Positions 1 to 6,309 of a stretch of 8,337 nucleotides of DNA are shown in pieces. Source of the stretch: an uncultured Clostridia bacterium. GTDB taxonomy: Bacteria; Bacillota; Clostridia; Christensenellales; Aristaeellaceae. The stretch spans positions 1 to 8,337 of the forward strand of contig CALVTV010000096.1 in the NCBI GenBank assembly GCA_944363005.1, given 5' to 3'. The notes below the pieces were generated by a model. The model had not been told where the DNA came from and did no database searches. It saw only the letters and a list, made by a program, of their open reading frames with translations. Made by a program: the position numbers and the translations under genes. Numbering within the stretch: position 1 is the first letter of the stretch; every line of letters begins with the position of its first letter.

Positions 1-1
1 C

Positions 2-370
2 TGTGCGCCGCCGACGCTCATCCCCGTGCGCATCGAGGAGCTGGGCTGCACCGTCGCCCCGACGATCGAAGATGCCTGCGAAGGCGCGGACGTCGTCATG
101 GGCCTGCGCATTCAGCGTGAGCGCCAGCAGAAGGGCCTGTTCCCGTCGGTCGCGGAGTATTGCGATCACTGGGAGATCACGCCTGAGCGCGTGGCACTGG
201 CCAAGAAGCATGCGCTGGTCATGCATCCCGGCCCGATGAACCGCGGCGTAGAAATCGCCTCCAGCGCGGCGGACAGCGCGCAGTCGGTGATCACCCAGCA
301 GGTGGAAAGCGGCGTTTCCGTGCGCATGGCGCTTTTGTATCTGCTGACCAGAAAGGAAGGACGGGCGTAA
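2..370 (+). CDS. pyrB: Aspartate carbamoyltransferase catalytic subunit, C-terminal part (5' end outside window)
   Basis: This enzyme condenses carbamoyl phosphate with L-aspartate to give N-carbamoyl-L-aspartate, the first committed step of pyrimidine synthesis, in the cytoplasm. The first whole codon is at 2; 122 residues and a TAA stop are visible, roughly the last 40% of a protein usually near 305 residues, so this is the aspartate-binding domain. Seen directly: a GLRIQRERQ stretch (visible residues 34-42), whose Arg and Gln match the aspartate-contacting R229 and Q231 of the E. coli enzyme, and the family signature HPGPMNRG (visible residues 75-82). The reading frame is intact to its stop. 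pyrC starts two bases after the stop, which indicates one transcript. The N-terminal carbamoyl-phosphate-binding domain and any upstream PyrR or attenuator control lie outside the window. Identification is firm; only completeness is unknown. Confidence 0.95.
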   Translation, partial: CAPPTLIPVRIEELGCTVAPTIEDACEGADVVMGLRIQRERQQKGLFPSVAEYCDHWEITPERVALAKKHALVMHPGPMNRGVEIASSAADSAQSVITQQVESGVSVRMALLYLLTRKEGRA

Positions 371-372
371 CC

Positions 373-1659
373 ATGGAGAAGATGCTCATTCGCGGCGGGC
401 GCGTCATCGATCCCGCCAACGCAATCGACCGCGTCATGGACGTGCTGATCGAAGAGGGAAAGATTGCGGCAGTCGCCGAAAACATTTCCGCAGAGGACGC
501 CCGGGTGATCGAGGCGGCGGGGCGCGTGGTGGCGCCCGGCTTCATTGACCTGCATTGCCATCTGCGCGACCCGGGCCTCGAATACAAGGAGGACATCGTC
601 TCCGGCACGCGCGCGGCGGCCCGCGGCGGGTTTACGGGCGTGTGCTGCATGCCCAATACCAAGCCGGTCAACGACTGCGCGGCGGTGACCCGATACATTC
701 TGGAAAAGGCGCAGACGAAGGGAAGCGGCGTGCATGTTTACCCGGTCGGCGCGATTTCCAAGGGCCTTGAGGGCAAGGAAATGGCGGAAATCGGCCGCAT
801 GAAGGAGGCCGGCATTGTCGCCATTTCCGATGACGGACGGCCCGTGACCAACTCCAATTTGCTGCGCCTGGCCATGCAGTATGCCGATCACTTCGGCGTG
901 TTCATCATGAGCCACAGCGAGGACAAGAACCTCGTGGGCGACGGCGTGATGAACGAGGGTTTCATGAGCACCAAGCTTGGCCTGCCGGGCATCACCCGCG
1001 CGGCCGAAGAGGTGATGATCGCGCGCGACATCCTGGTGGCGGAAGCCGAGGGCAAGCGCATTCACCTTTGCCATGTTTCTACGCGCGGCGGCGTGCAGCT
1101 GGTGCGCGAGGCGAAGGCGCGCGGCGTGCGCGTGACGGCGGAGACGACCCCGCACTACATCGGCGCGACGGATGCATGGGTGGAAGGCTATGACAGCAAC
1201 TGCCGCGTGAACCCGCCGCTGCGCGAGGAAGCCGACCGCCTGGCCTGCATTGAGGGCCTTTGCGACGGCACGCTCGACGCGATTGCGACCGATCACGCGC
1301 CGCATCACGAGGATGAAAAGCGCGTGGAGTTCCATCTGGCGGCCAGCGGCATCAGCGGGTTTGAGACGGCGTTCTGCATCAGCAATACGGAGCTCGTCTG
1401 CTCGGGCAAAATGAGCCTGAGCCGCCTCATCGAGCTGATGAGCCTGCAGCCTGCGCGCCTGCTGGGCGTTGCCGGAGGCGAGCTGTCCGTGGGCGCGCCT
1501 GCGGACATCGTGATCCTGGACCCCGAACGCAAGGTGACGGTGGACGCCAGCAAGTTCGTCTCCCGCGGCAAGAACACGCCCTTTGACGGCAAGACCTATA
1601 CCGGAGCGGTCTGCGCGACGATCGTCGGCGGCCGTGTGATCGACGAGGAGGAAGCATAA
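373..1659 (+). CDS. pyrC: Dihydroorotase
   Basis: Dihydroorotase is a zinc amidohydrolase that reversibly cyclises N-carbamoyl-L-aspartate to L-dihydroorotate, the third step of UMP synthesis. At 428 residues it has the length of the Gram-positive (class I) enzymes. Visible motifs in order: a small N-terminal beta-sandwich segment; the metal-binding DLHCHLRDPG (H61, H63, with R65 for substrate); H181 in MSHSED; H234 in HLCHVST; TTPHY around H261; and the catalytic Asp D307 in ATDHAPHH. All expected ligand positions are present, so the enzyme should be active. The ATG at 373 is supported by AAGGAAGG at 353-360, with a rather long spacing of 12 nt, and it lies two bases after the pyrB stop, so coupling to pyrB is likely. 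The stop codon abuts the pyrF start directly. The main paralogue risk is a hydantoinase or allantoinase, which the pyr context makes unlikely. Confidence 0.97.
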   Translation: MEKMLIRGGRVIDPANAIDRVMDVLIEEGKIAAVAENISAEDARVIEAAGRVVAPGFIDLHCHLRDPGLEYKEDIVSGTRAAARGGFTGVCCMPNTKPVNDCAAVTRYILEKAQTKGSGVHVYPVGAISKGLEGKEMAEIGRMKEAGIVAISDDGRPVTNSNLLRLAMQYADHFGVFIMSHSEDKNLVGDGVMNEGFMSTKLGLPGITRAAEEVMIARDILVAEAEGKRIHLCHVSTRGGVQLVREAKARGVRVTAETTPHYIGATDAWVEGYDSNCRVNPPLREEADRLACIEGLCDGTLDAIATDHAPHHEDEKRVEFHLAASGISGFETAFCISNTELVCSGKMSLSRLIELMSLQPARLLGVAGGELSVGAPADIVILDPERKVTVDASKFVSRGKNTPFDGKTYTGAVCATIVGGRVIDEEEA

Positions 1660-2598
1660 ATGAACATCATGGAAAAGCTGGCGGCCCGCATCAGCGAGCT
1701 CAAGAACCCGACTGTCGCCGGTCTGGATACGCGCATTGAGTACCTGCCGGAGAGCTTTGTGCGCTCCATTCTGCCGCAGGGCATCCGTTCCTTTGAGGAT
1801 GCCGCCGAGGCGGTTTATCAGTACAATGTGCGCCTGGTCGACGCGCTGTGCGATATCGTGCCGGCGGTCAAGGTGCAGGTGGCCTATTATGAAATGTACG
1901 GCCCGGCGGGCATGACGGCTTTTGAAAAGACGATCGCCTATGCGCGCGAGAAGGGCATGATCGTCATGGCCGACGTCAAGCGCAACGACATCGGCGCGAC
2001 GGCGGCTTGCTACGCGGATGCGTTCATTGGCAGCACGCCGCTGCCCTGCGGTGCGCAGCGCGCGTTTGCGGCGGATATCGCGACGATCAACCCGTATCTG
2101 GGTGTGGACGGCGTGAAGCCCTTTGCCGATGCCTGCGCGGCGAACGGCACGGGCGTGTTTGTGCTGGTCAAGACGAGCAACCCGTCCTCCGGACAGCTTC
2201 AGGATATGCGCTTTGAGGACGGCCGCACGCTGTACGAAGCGGTCGCGGACCTGGTCGAAGCCTGGGGCGAAGAAACGCGCGGCGAAACGGGCTATTCCGC
2301 CATCGGCGCGGTGGTCGGCGCGACGTATCCCGAGCAGGGCACGGCGCTTCGTGCGCGTATGCCGCACACGTTCTTCCTGGTGCCGGGCTATGGCGCGCAG
2401 GGCGCGACCGGCACGGATATCGCGGGCTGCTTTGACGCGCAGGGTCATGGCGCGATCGTCAATGCCTCCCGCTCGATCCTCTGCGCCTGGAAGAAGCGCG
2501 AGGGCATGGCGTTTGACGAGGCCGCGCGCGCGGAAGCGCTGCGCATGCGCGAGGACCTGTGCAGCTGCCTGGCGGCTGTCGGCAAGGCGATTCGCTAA
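1660..2598 (+). CDS. pyrF: Orotidine 5'-phosphate decarboxylase, longer (type 2) form
   Basis: This enzyme decarboxylates OMP to UMP, the last step of the pathway, without cofactor and in the cytoplasm. The protein has 312 residues, longer than the roughly 230-240 residues of the B. subtilis or E. coli type and in line with the type 2 subfamily. Visible motifs: GLDTR (residues 21-25, substrate-contacting D23); the catalytic DVKRND box (D105, K107, D110); KTSNPSSG beginning at K171; and a C-terminal NASRSI (268-273) in the phosphate-binding region. The ATG at 1660 directly follows the pyrC stop (TAA then ATG), and GAGGAGGA at 1645-1652 sits 7 nt upstream inside the end of pyrC, so translation is probably coupled. 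A second ATG three codons on (M4) is a less likely start. Its place between pyrC and pyrK differs from B. subtilis, where pyrF follows pyrD. Confidence 0.95.
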   Translation: MNIMEKLAARISELKNPTVAGLDTRIEYLPESFVRSILPQGIRSFEDAAEAVYQYNVRLVDALCDIVPAVKVQVAYYEMYGPAGMTAFEKTIAYAREKGMIVMADVKRNDIGATAACYADAFIGSTPLPCGAQRAFAADIATINPYLGVDGVKPFADACAANGTGVFVLVKTSNPSSGQLQDMRFEDGRTLYEAVADLVEAWGEETRGETGYSAIGAVVGATYPEQGTALRARMPHTFFLVPGYGAQGATGTDIAGCFDAQGHGAIVNASRSILCAWKKREGMAFDEAARAEALRMREDLCSCLAAVGKAIR

Positions 2599-2630
2599 CC
2601 GCAAGCGCGGGTGTACGATGGGGGTAGACG

Positions 2631-3401
2631 ATGCAAGAGATCAACGCGAAGGTGCTGTCCTGCGAACCGCTCTGCGCGGGACTGACCCGAATCATTCTCC
2701 ATGCGCCGGAAATCGCCGCGCAGGCGAGCGCCGGACAATTCATTCACATGCTCGTGCCCGATTCCGCGCATGTGCCGCGCCGTCCGATCAGCCTGATGGC
2801 CTTTGACCGCCAGGCGGGCACGCTGACGCTCGTCATCCAGGCCAAGGGGCGCGGCACGCAGCTGCTCTGCGCGATGAAGGCGGGGGACAGCGTGCGCTGT
2901 CTCGGCCCGCTGGGCAGAGGTTTTGACGGACAGGGCGCCGAAACGATCTACTTTGTCGGCGGCGGACTGGGCGTTGCGCCCATCTGCGGAGCGATGGACA
3001 GCTTTGCTACGGCGACGTCTCGCGCGTTCTTCGGTTTCCGCGGCGCGCAGTATGCCTATGGCATGACGCAGGCGCCTTGCCCGGTGACGGCCGTCAGCGA
3101 CGACGGCACGCTCGGCGAGCGCGCGCTGGTGACCAAGCCGCTGCTGGAGGCCATCGGCGAGCGGCGGCCCGATCTGATCATGGCGTGCGGCCCGGTGCCC
3201 ATGCTCGCGGCGGTGCAGGCCATCGCGCTGGAACAGGGCATTCCCTGCCAACTCTCGCTGGAGGAGCGCATGGGCTGCGGCATCGGCGCGTGCCTGGGCT
3301 GCAACGTCAAGGCGCTGCACGCCGACGGCACGTGGAGCTACAAGCGCGTCTGCAAGGACGGCCCGGTGTTTGAGGCGAAGGAGGTCGATTTGCGTGGCTG
3401 A
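2631..3401 (+). CDS. pyrK: Dihydroorotate dehydrogenase B, electron-transfer (FAD/[2Fe-2S]) subunit
   Basis: PyrK forms a heterotetramer with class 1B PyrD and passes electrons from its FMN through an iron-sulfur cluster and FAD to NAD+. The 256 residues match the usual length. Visible parts: a ferredoxin-reductase-like FAD domain with RRPISL (residues 50-55) for FAD binding; a VGGGLGVAP nucleotide-binding turn (109-117); and a C-terminal [2Fe-2S] site with C216, C221, C224 and C241, spaced C-x4-C-x2-C-x16-C, all four ligands present. The ATG at 2631 has only a weak G-rich site (GGGGG at 2620-2624). The ATG at 2618 is out of frame and can be excluded. The 32-nt gap after pyrF is the largest inside the operon. 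The last eight bases overlap the start of pyrD, so the two subunits are likely made in step. Confidence 0.96.
   Translation: MQEINAKVLSCEPLCAGLTRIILHAPEIAAQASAGQFIHMLVPDSAHVPRRPISLMAFDRQAGTLTLVIQAKGRGTQLLCAMKAGDSVRCLGPLGRGFDGQGAETIYFVGGGLGVAPICGAMDSFATATSRAFFGFRGAQYAYGMTQAPCPVTAVSDDGTLGERALVTKPLLEAIGERRPDLIMACGPVPMLAAVQAIALEQGIPCQLSLEERMGCGIGACLGCNVKALHADGTWSYKRVCKDGPVFEAKEVDLRG
3378..3385 (+). promoter_or_regulatory. Shine-Dalgarno site that fixes the pyrD GTG start
   Basis: AAGGAGGT lies inside the end of pyrK, 8 nt before the GTG at 3394. It is the strongest ribosome binding site in the operon and selects the GTG over the in-frame TTG at 3370, which would add eight residues rich in arginine that other PyrD proteins do not need. 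Confidence 0.8.
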
Positions 3402-4305
3402 TCTGTCCCTGAATCTGTGCGGCGTGGCGCTCAAAAACCCCGTCATCGCGGCGAGCGGCACGTTCGGCTTCGGCCGCGAATACGACGAGCTCTACGACAT
3501 CGGCCAGCTGGGCGGCATCTCGGTCAAGGGCCTTTCGCTGAGGCCGCGCACGGGCAACCCGCCCTCCCGCATTGCGGAGACGCCCAGCGGCATGCTCAAC
3601 AGCGTCGGTTTGCAGAATCCCGGCGTTGAGAGCTTCATTGAACATGACCTGCCCTGGCTTTTGACCAAGAACGTCGCGGTGATTGCGAACATCACCGGCA
3701 CGAGCGTCGAGGAATACTGCAAGATGGCGGAGGTGCTCGCGCCGACGGGCGTGCATCTGCTGGAGATGAACATCTCCTGCCCGAACGTGCACGAGGGCGG
3801 CGTGGCGTTTGGCGTCAAGCCCGAGAGCGTTTACGCCATCACCAAAGCGGTCAAGCAGTTTGCGCGCCAGCCGCTGATCGTCAAGCTGACGCCGAACGTC
3901 GCGGACATCACGGAAAACGCCATGGCTGCGCAGGAAGCCGGCGCGGACGCGATTTCCATGATCAACACGCTGACCGGCATCGCCGTGGACGTCCACAAGC
4001 GCAGGATGATTTTGCGCAACAACACGGGCGGCTTGTCCGGCCCGGCGGTGCGCCCGGTGGCGCTGCGCATGGTCTGGCAGAGCGCACAGAAGGTCAATAT
4101 TCCGATCGTCGGCATGGGCGGCATTGAGACGGGCGAGGACGCGGCGGCGTTCATGCTCTGCGGCGCGCAGGCGGTGATGGTCGGCACGGCGAACTTCACC
4201 GATCCGTTCGCTTGCCCGCGCATCGTGCGCGAACTCGACGCCTATTGCCAGGCGCAGAGCGTGGCGCGCGCGCAGGAGCTCGTCGGCACGCTGCAAGCGT
4301 ATTGA
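3394..4305 (+). CDS. pyrD: Dihydroorotate dehydrogenase B (NAD+), catalytic subunit, class 1B
   Basis: This FMN enzyme with a TIM-barrel fold oxidises dihydroorotate to orotate and hands electrons to PyrK. From the GTG at 3394 it has 303 residues, close to other class 1B proteins. Visible motifs: VIAASGTFGFG (17-27); K45 in SVKGLSLRPRTGNPP; the catalytic cysteine C129 in MNISCPNVHEGG, where a Cys marks class 1 and Ser would mark class 2; K164 in VKLTPN; the MINTLTG segment ending at G195; and FMN-phosphate loops around GGLSGPAVRP (212 onward) and GMGGIETGEDA (240 onward). No N-terminal membrane helix is present, as expected for the soluble class. The start overlaps the pyrK stop by eight bases, and a Nudix gene follows one base after the stop. 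The adjoining pyrK settles subclass 1B over the fumarate-linked 1A type. Some databases name it pyrDB. Confidence 0.96.
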   Translation: MADLSLNLCGVALKNPVIAASGTFGFGREYDELYDIGQLGGISVKGLSLRPRTGNPPSRIAETPSGMLNSVGLQNPGVESFIEHDLPWLLTKNVAVIANITGTSVEEYCKMAEVLAPTGVHLLEMNISCPNVHEGGVAFGVKPESVYAITKAVKQFARQPLIVKLTPNVADITENAMAAQEAGADAISMINTLTGIAVDVHKRRMILRNNTGGLSGPAVRPVALRMVWQSAQKVNIPIVGMGGIETGEDAAAFMLCGAQAVMVGTANFTDPFACPRIVRELDAYCQAQSVARAQELVGTLQAY

Positions 4306-4306
4306 C

Positions 4307-4699
4307 ATGCTCTACAACCTGATTGCCGTGTTTGATCCGTCCCGCGAGCGTGTGCTCATGTGCCGCAGGCGCAAGCCGCCGTTTGCGGGGTTGCTCAACT
4401 TCGTCGGGGGCAAGGTCGTACCGGGCGAGGATCACGCGCAGGCGGCCTATCGCGAGCTGCGCGAGGAGACGGGGATCACGGATATGCCGCTCGTTCACCT
4501 GATGGATCTCGCCTATCCGCTGGAAGGCTTTTCCATGGAGGTCTATGCCGGTGCGCTGGAGCAGCAGACGGACGTGCGGGGCGAAGAAAACGCGCTCTGC
4601 TGGGTTCACCTGAGCGAGGATTTTACCGACGAGTCCCGCTTTGCGGGCCGCGGAAACCTTGACCACATTGTGCGGTACTGGCGGGCACAGAAGATTTAA
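4307..4699 (+). CDS. Nudix hydrolase, small MutT-like protein
   Basis: Nudix enzymes hydrolyse a nucleoside diphosphate linked to some other group, commonly (d)NTPs to (d)NMP plus pyrophosphate, using metal held by a Glu-rich helix. This 130-residue protein is a single Nudix domain. The full consensus G-x5-E-x7-REUxEExGU is visible as G35, E41, R49-E50-L51, E53-E54 and G56-I57, so it should be catalytic. An N-terminal strand with CRRRKPPFAGLLNFVGGK resembles oxidised-nucleotide or dNTP-cleaning MutT types, but the substrate cannot be read from the sequence. The ATG is one base after the pyrD stop with no clear Shine-Dalgarno site, so expression probably depends on translation of pyrD. It is the last gene before the operon terminator. 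A role in clearing a damaged or excess pyrimidine nucleotide is an inference from position only. Confidence 0.9.
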   Translation: MLYNLIAVFDPSRERVLMCRRRKPPFAGLLNFVGGKVVPGEDHAQAAYRELREETGITDMPLVHLMDLAYPLEGFSMEVYAGALEQQTDVRGEENALCWVHLSEDFTDESRFAGRGNLDHIVRYWRAQKI

Positions 4700-4709
4700 T
4701 CATCAAAAC

Positions 4710-4761
4710 AGGCGGTTACGGGAAAAACACAGGGAGCTGTGTTCTTCCGTAACCGCCTTTT
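4710..4761. terminator. Long hairpin terminator closing the pyr operon, probably bidirectional
   Basis: A 12-bp perfect stem pairs AGGCGGTTACGG (4710-4721) with CCGTAACCGCCT (4747-4758). Inside it a second 7-bp stem, AACACAG (4726-4732) with CTGTGTT (4737-4743), closes a GGAG loop. TTTT follows on the plus strand (4758-4761). Read on the minus strand the same stem is followed by TGTTTT, so it could also stop transcripts from the convergent oxidoreductase gene, which ends about 200 bases away. It starts 11 nt after the Nudix stop codon. Confidence 0.88.
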
Positions 4762-4956
4762 GTATGCTTCACCGTCCGAACAGCGAGTTTGGACGATCGA
4801 TGCGCAGGCAATTTTCCGTGCTCTGTAGCGCGAAGCACGAGGGGGCGTCTGAGGGAAAAGTGCAAACCCGTATCTTGCGTTCCAAGCGGAACGGCTTATC
4901 TATCCTGAAGCTGTGCTTGCGATTTTGGCCAAAGGCCGCGCCCGGCGTGGTTTCAG
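4762..4956. other. Non-coding gap with three small hairpins
   Basis: This stretch lies between the pyr terminator and the 3' end of the convergent oxidoreductase gene, and no open frame here looks like a real protein. It holds three inverted repeats: CGTCCGAAC (4773-4781) with GTTTGGACG (4787-4795), nine pairs including one G-T; CGTGCT (4817-4822) with AGCACG (4834-4839); and CGTTCC (4878-4883) with GGAACG (4888-4893) around an AAGC loop. None is followed by a T run on either strand, so they are not standard terminators. They may be the 3' untranslated part of the minus-strand transcript or the remains of a dispersed repeat. No promoter was recognised. Confidence 0.5.
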
Positions 4957-5982
4957 TCACAGTTCCACGGGCAAGCCGGTCCGGGAGGATTCGTAAATCG
5001 CCAGGATGATTTCCAGAGGGAGCCGCCCAGTGGACGCATCGGCTGTCAGCGGCGCCCCGTGCAGCACGGAGTCAACGAAGCTGCGGATTTGCAGGGTATG
5101 CCCGGCGTTGCTGATGGCGTTGGGGTCGGATGCGCCGACGTTTTGGGCGGCTTGTCCCACCGGCAGGTGACAGGCAATGGGAAGATCCCAGCGCGCGATG
5201 CTGTCCTCTTCCAGCGCGACGCTGCCGCGTTCTCCGAAGATTTCGATGCGGCGCGGGTAGCCCGGATAGGCGGTGGTCGATGCCTGAATGGTGCCCAGCG
5301 CGCCGCTTGTAAACTCCAACGCGGCGACAGCGGAATCCTCTGTTTCCATGTGGCGCGTCAGCGTGCGGGTGACGGCGCTTACGCGCTTGACCGGGCCCAT
5401 GAGGAAACGAAACACATCCACCCCGTGAATCCCCTGATTCATCAGCGCGCCGCCGCCATCCATGGCCCATGTGCCGCGCCAGGATGCGCTGGCATAGTAT
5501 TCCTGCGAGCGGTAATAGGGCATGGAGAGCGTGCCGCAGACGATTTTGCCGAAAGCGCCCGCGTCGATGGCGCGTCGAATCTCCTGCACGGCGGGCGAAA
5601 AGCGAAACTGCGAGATGACGCAGACCTTGGCGCCGGTGCGTGCGGCGGTGGCGATCAGTGCGTCGGCCTCTTCGAGCGTGAGGCTCATCGGCTTTTCACA
5701 GACGACGTGCTTACCCGTGCGCATGGCGGCGATGGCCTGCGATGTGTGCAGGCCGCTGGGCGTGCAAAGGCACACGGCGTCGATGTCCGGGCAGGCGATC
5801 ATCGCCTCAAAGCTGTCGAACGGGCGAACGCCCGGGTGTCTTTCAATAAAGCGTGCGAGGCTTTGCGCAGAAGCGCTGCACGCGCCGGTCAATTCGGCTT
5901 CGGCGATAGAATCGATGGCTTTGGCGTGAAATTCGCTGACCGATCCACAGCCAACGATGCCGAAGCGAACATTTGGAGTCAT
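4957..5982 (-). CDS. Gfo/Idh/MocA-family NAD(P)-dependent oxidoreductase, substrate unknown
   Basis: The 341-residue protein has the usual length for this family of sugar, inositol and related dehydrogenases. The N-terminal Rossmann fold is seen in FGIVGCGSVSEFH (GCG at 11-13), and the family EKP motif at 96-98 (in VVCEKPMSL) places the nicotinamide and a catalytic Lys. The C-terminal alpha/beta domain contains DGGGALMNQGIHGVD, with H186 and D189 in the positions where family members bind substrate. The ATG at 5982 has AAGGAGG at 5991-5997, 8 nt upstream, and the promoter at 6018-6046 is just beyond, so the start is secure. No transporter, sugar kinase or regulator lies beside it, so the substrate cannot be inferred; inositol, a myo-inositol-like cyclitol, a sugar acid or a glycoside are all possible. 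It is transcribed toward the pyr operon and appears monocistronic. Confidence 0.9.
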   Translation of the reverse strand: MTPNVRFGIVGCGSVSEFHAKAIDSIAEAELTGACSASAQSLARFIERHPGVRPFDSFEAMIACPDIDAVCLCTPSGLHTSQAIAAMRTGKHVVCEKPMSLTLEEADALIATAARTGAKVCVISQFRFSPAVQEIRRAIDAGAFGKIVCGTLSMPYYRSQEYYASASWRGTWAMDGGGALMNQGIHGVDVFRFLMGPVKRVSAVTRTLTRHMETEDSAVAALEFTSGALGTIQASTTAYPGYPRRIEIFGERGSVALEEDSIARWDLPIACHLPVGQAAQNVGASDPNAISNAGHTLQIRSFVDSVLHGAPLTADASTGRLPLEIILAIYESSRTGLPVEL

Positions 5983-6017
5983 GAAAACCGCCTCCTTATG
6001 CGTTCTTTCTTCCTAAT

Positions 6018-6046
6018 ACAATACACAAAGTGACGGGGAAAGTCAA
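6018..6046 (-). promoter_or_regulatory. Sigma-A type promoter of the oxidoreductase gene
   Basis: On the minus strand TTGACT (6041-6046, 5 of 6 consensus) is followed after 17 bases by TATTGT (6018-6023, 4 of 6). The predicted transcript would start near 6011, leaving a leader of about 29 nt that contains the ribosome site. The -35 box lies 10 bp outside the 96-bp tandem repeat, so the repeat is upstream of, not inside, the expected transcript. Confidence 0.7.
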
Positions 6047-6056
6047 ATGCAAACCA

Positions 6057-6290
6057 CCGGCAGGCTGCCAGTCGCATCGCCGACAGAGGTTAGTAAATGC
6101 CGTTGCTCTCTGCCCGAGACCGATGCCTGGCAAGCAGATTACCATAGCAAAACCGGCAAGCTGCCGGCCGCATTGCCGACAAAGGTTAGTAAATGCCGTT
6201 GCTCTCTGCCCGAGACCGATGTCTGGCAAGCAGATTACCATAGCAAAACCGGCACGTTGCCGTCTGCATCGCCGACAAAGGCATGCAAAT
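6057..6290. repeat. 96-bp tandem repeat, about 2.4 copies, each opening with a short dyad
   Basis: Copy 1 is 6057-6152, copy 2 is 6153-6248 and a diverged partial copy is 6249-6290. Copies 1 and 2 match at 90 of 96 positions. All six differences (6063, 6070, 6072, 6078, 6086, 6126 against positions 96 further on) are transitions. Each copy begins with an imperfect inverted repeat of form GGCA-N3-TGCC; in copy 2 it is CCGGCAAGCTGCCGG (6153-6167). The GCCGACAAAGG segment is shared by copies 2 and 3, and the third copy fades out after 6290. The block fills the space between a terminator (6310-6331) and a promoter (6018-6046), both facing the same way on the minus strand. Because 96 is divisible by three, open frames pass through it, but their repeated peptides look like no known protein. 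It may be a dispersed intergenic element or a set of protein binding sites. Confidence 0.85.
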
Positions 6291-6309
6291 TGAAGAGGTT
6301 TGCCGCATT

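Noticed and set aside
166..2604. An 812-codon open frame on the minus strand opposite pyrB, pyrC and pyrF
   Set aside because: It is an Arg/Ala/His-rich shadow of GC-rich genes that carry clear catalytic motifs on the plus strand. It has no recognisable domain of its own, and three well-defined plus-strand genes with ribosome sites fully explain the region.
3370..3393. Upstream TTG start for pyrD
   Set aside because: It would add an Arg-rich tail that includes the ribosome site itself; the GTG at 3394 is 8 nt after AAGGAGGT.
2595..4308. Long minus-strand open frames opposite pyrK and pyrD
   Set aside because: Same cause: third-position GC in the real genes removes stop codons on the opposite strand. 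The translations are low in hydrophobic residues and resemble no family.
4927..4938. GGCCAAAGGCC inverted repeat as a terminator for the oxidoreductase gene
   Set aside because: On the minus strand it is followed by AAAA rather than T, and the arms are only four bases. The bidirectional hairpin at 4710-4761 is a better candidate.
4769..4960. A 63-codon minus-strand frame (also a 122-codon plus-strand frame at 4641-5009) covering the gap after the pyr operon
   Set aside because: The plus frame runs through the end of the Nudix gene, the terminator and the end of the oxidoreductase gene; the minus frame lacks a ribosome site and overlaps that gene's stop. Neither resembles a known protein.
5059..6033. 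A 324-codon plus-strand frame opposite the oxidoreductase gene
   Set aside because: The minus-strand protein has a full Rossmann fold and EKP motif with promoter and ribosome site; the plus frame is its shadow.
6057..6290. CRISPR array
   Set aside because: The 96-bp units are contiguous with no variable spacers, and there are too few copies and no cas genes.
5996..6293. Small proteins with 32-residue repeats encoded through the 96-bp repeat on either strand
   Set aside because: They exist only because the period is divisible by three. No ribosome site, no amphipathic or domain-like pattern was seen, and both strands are equally open.
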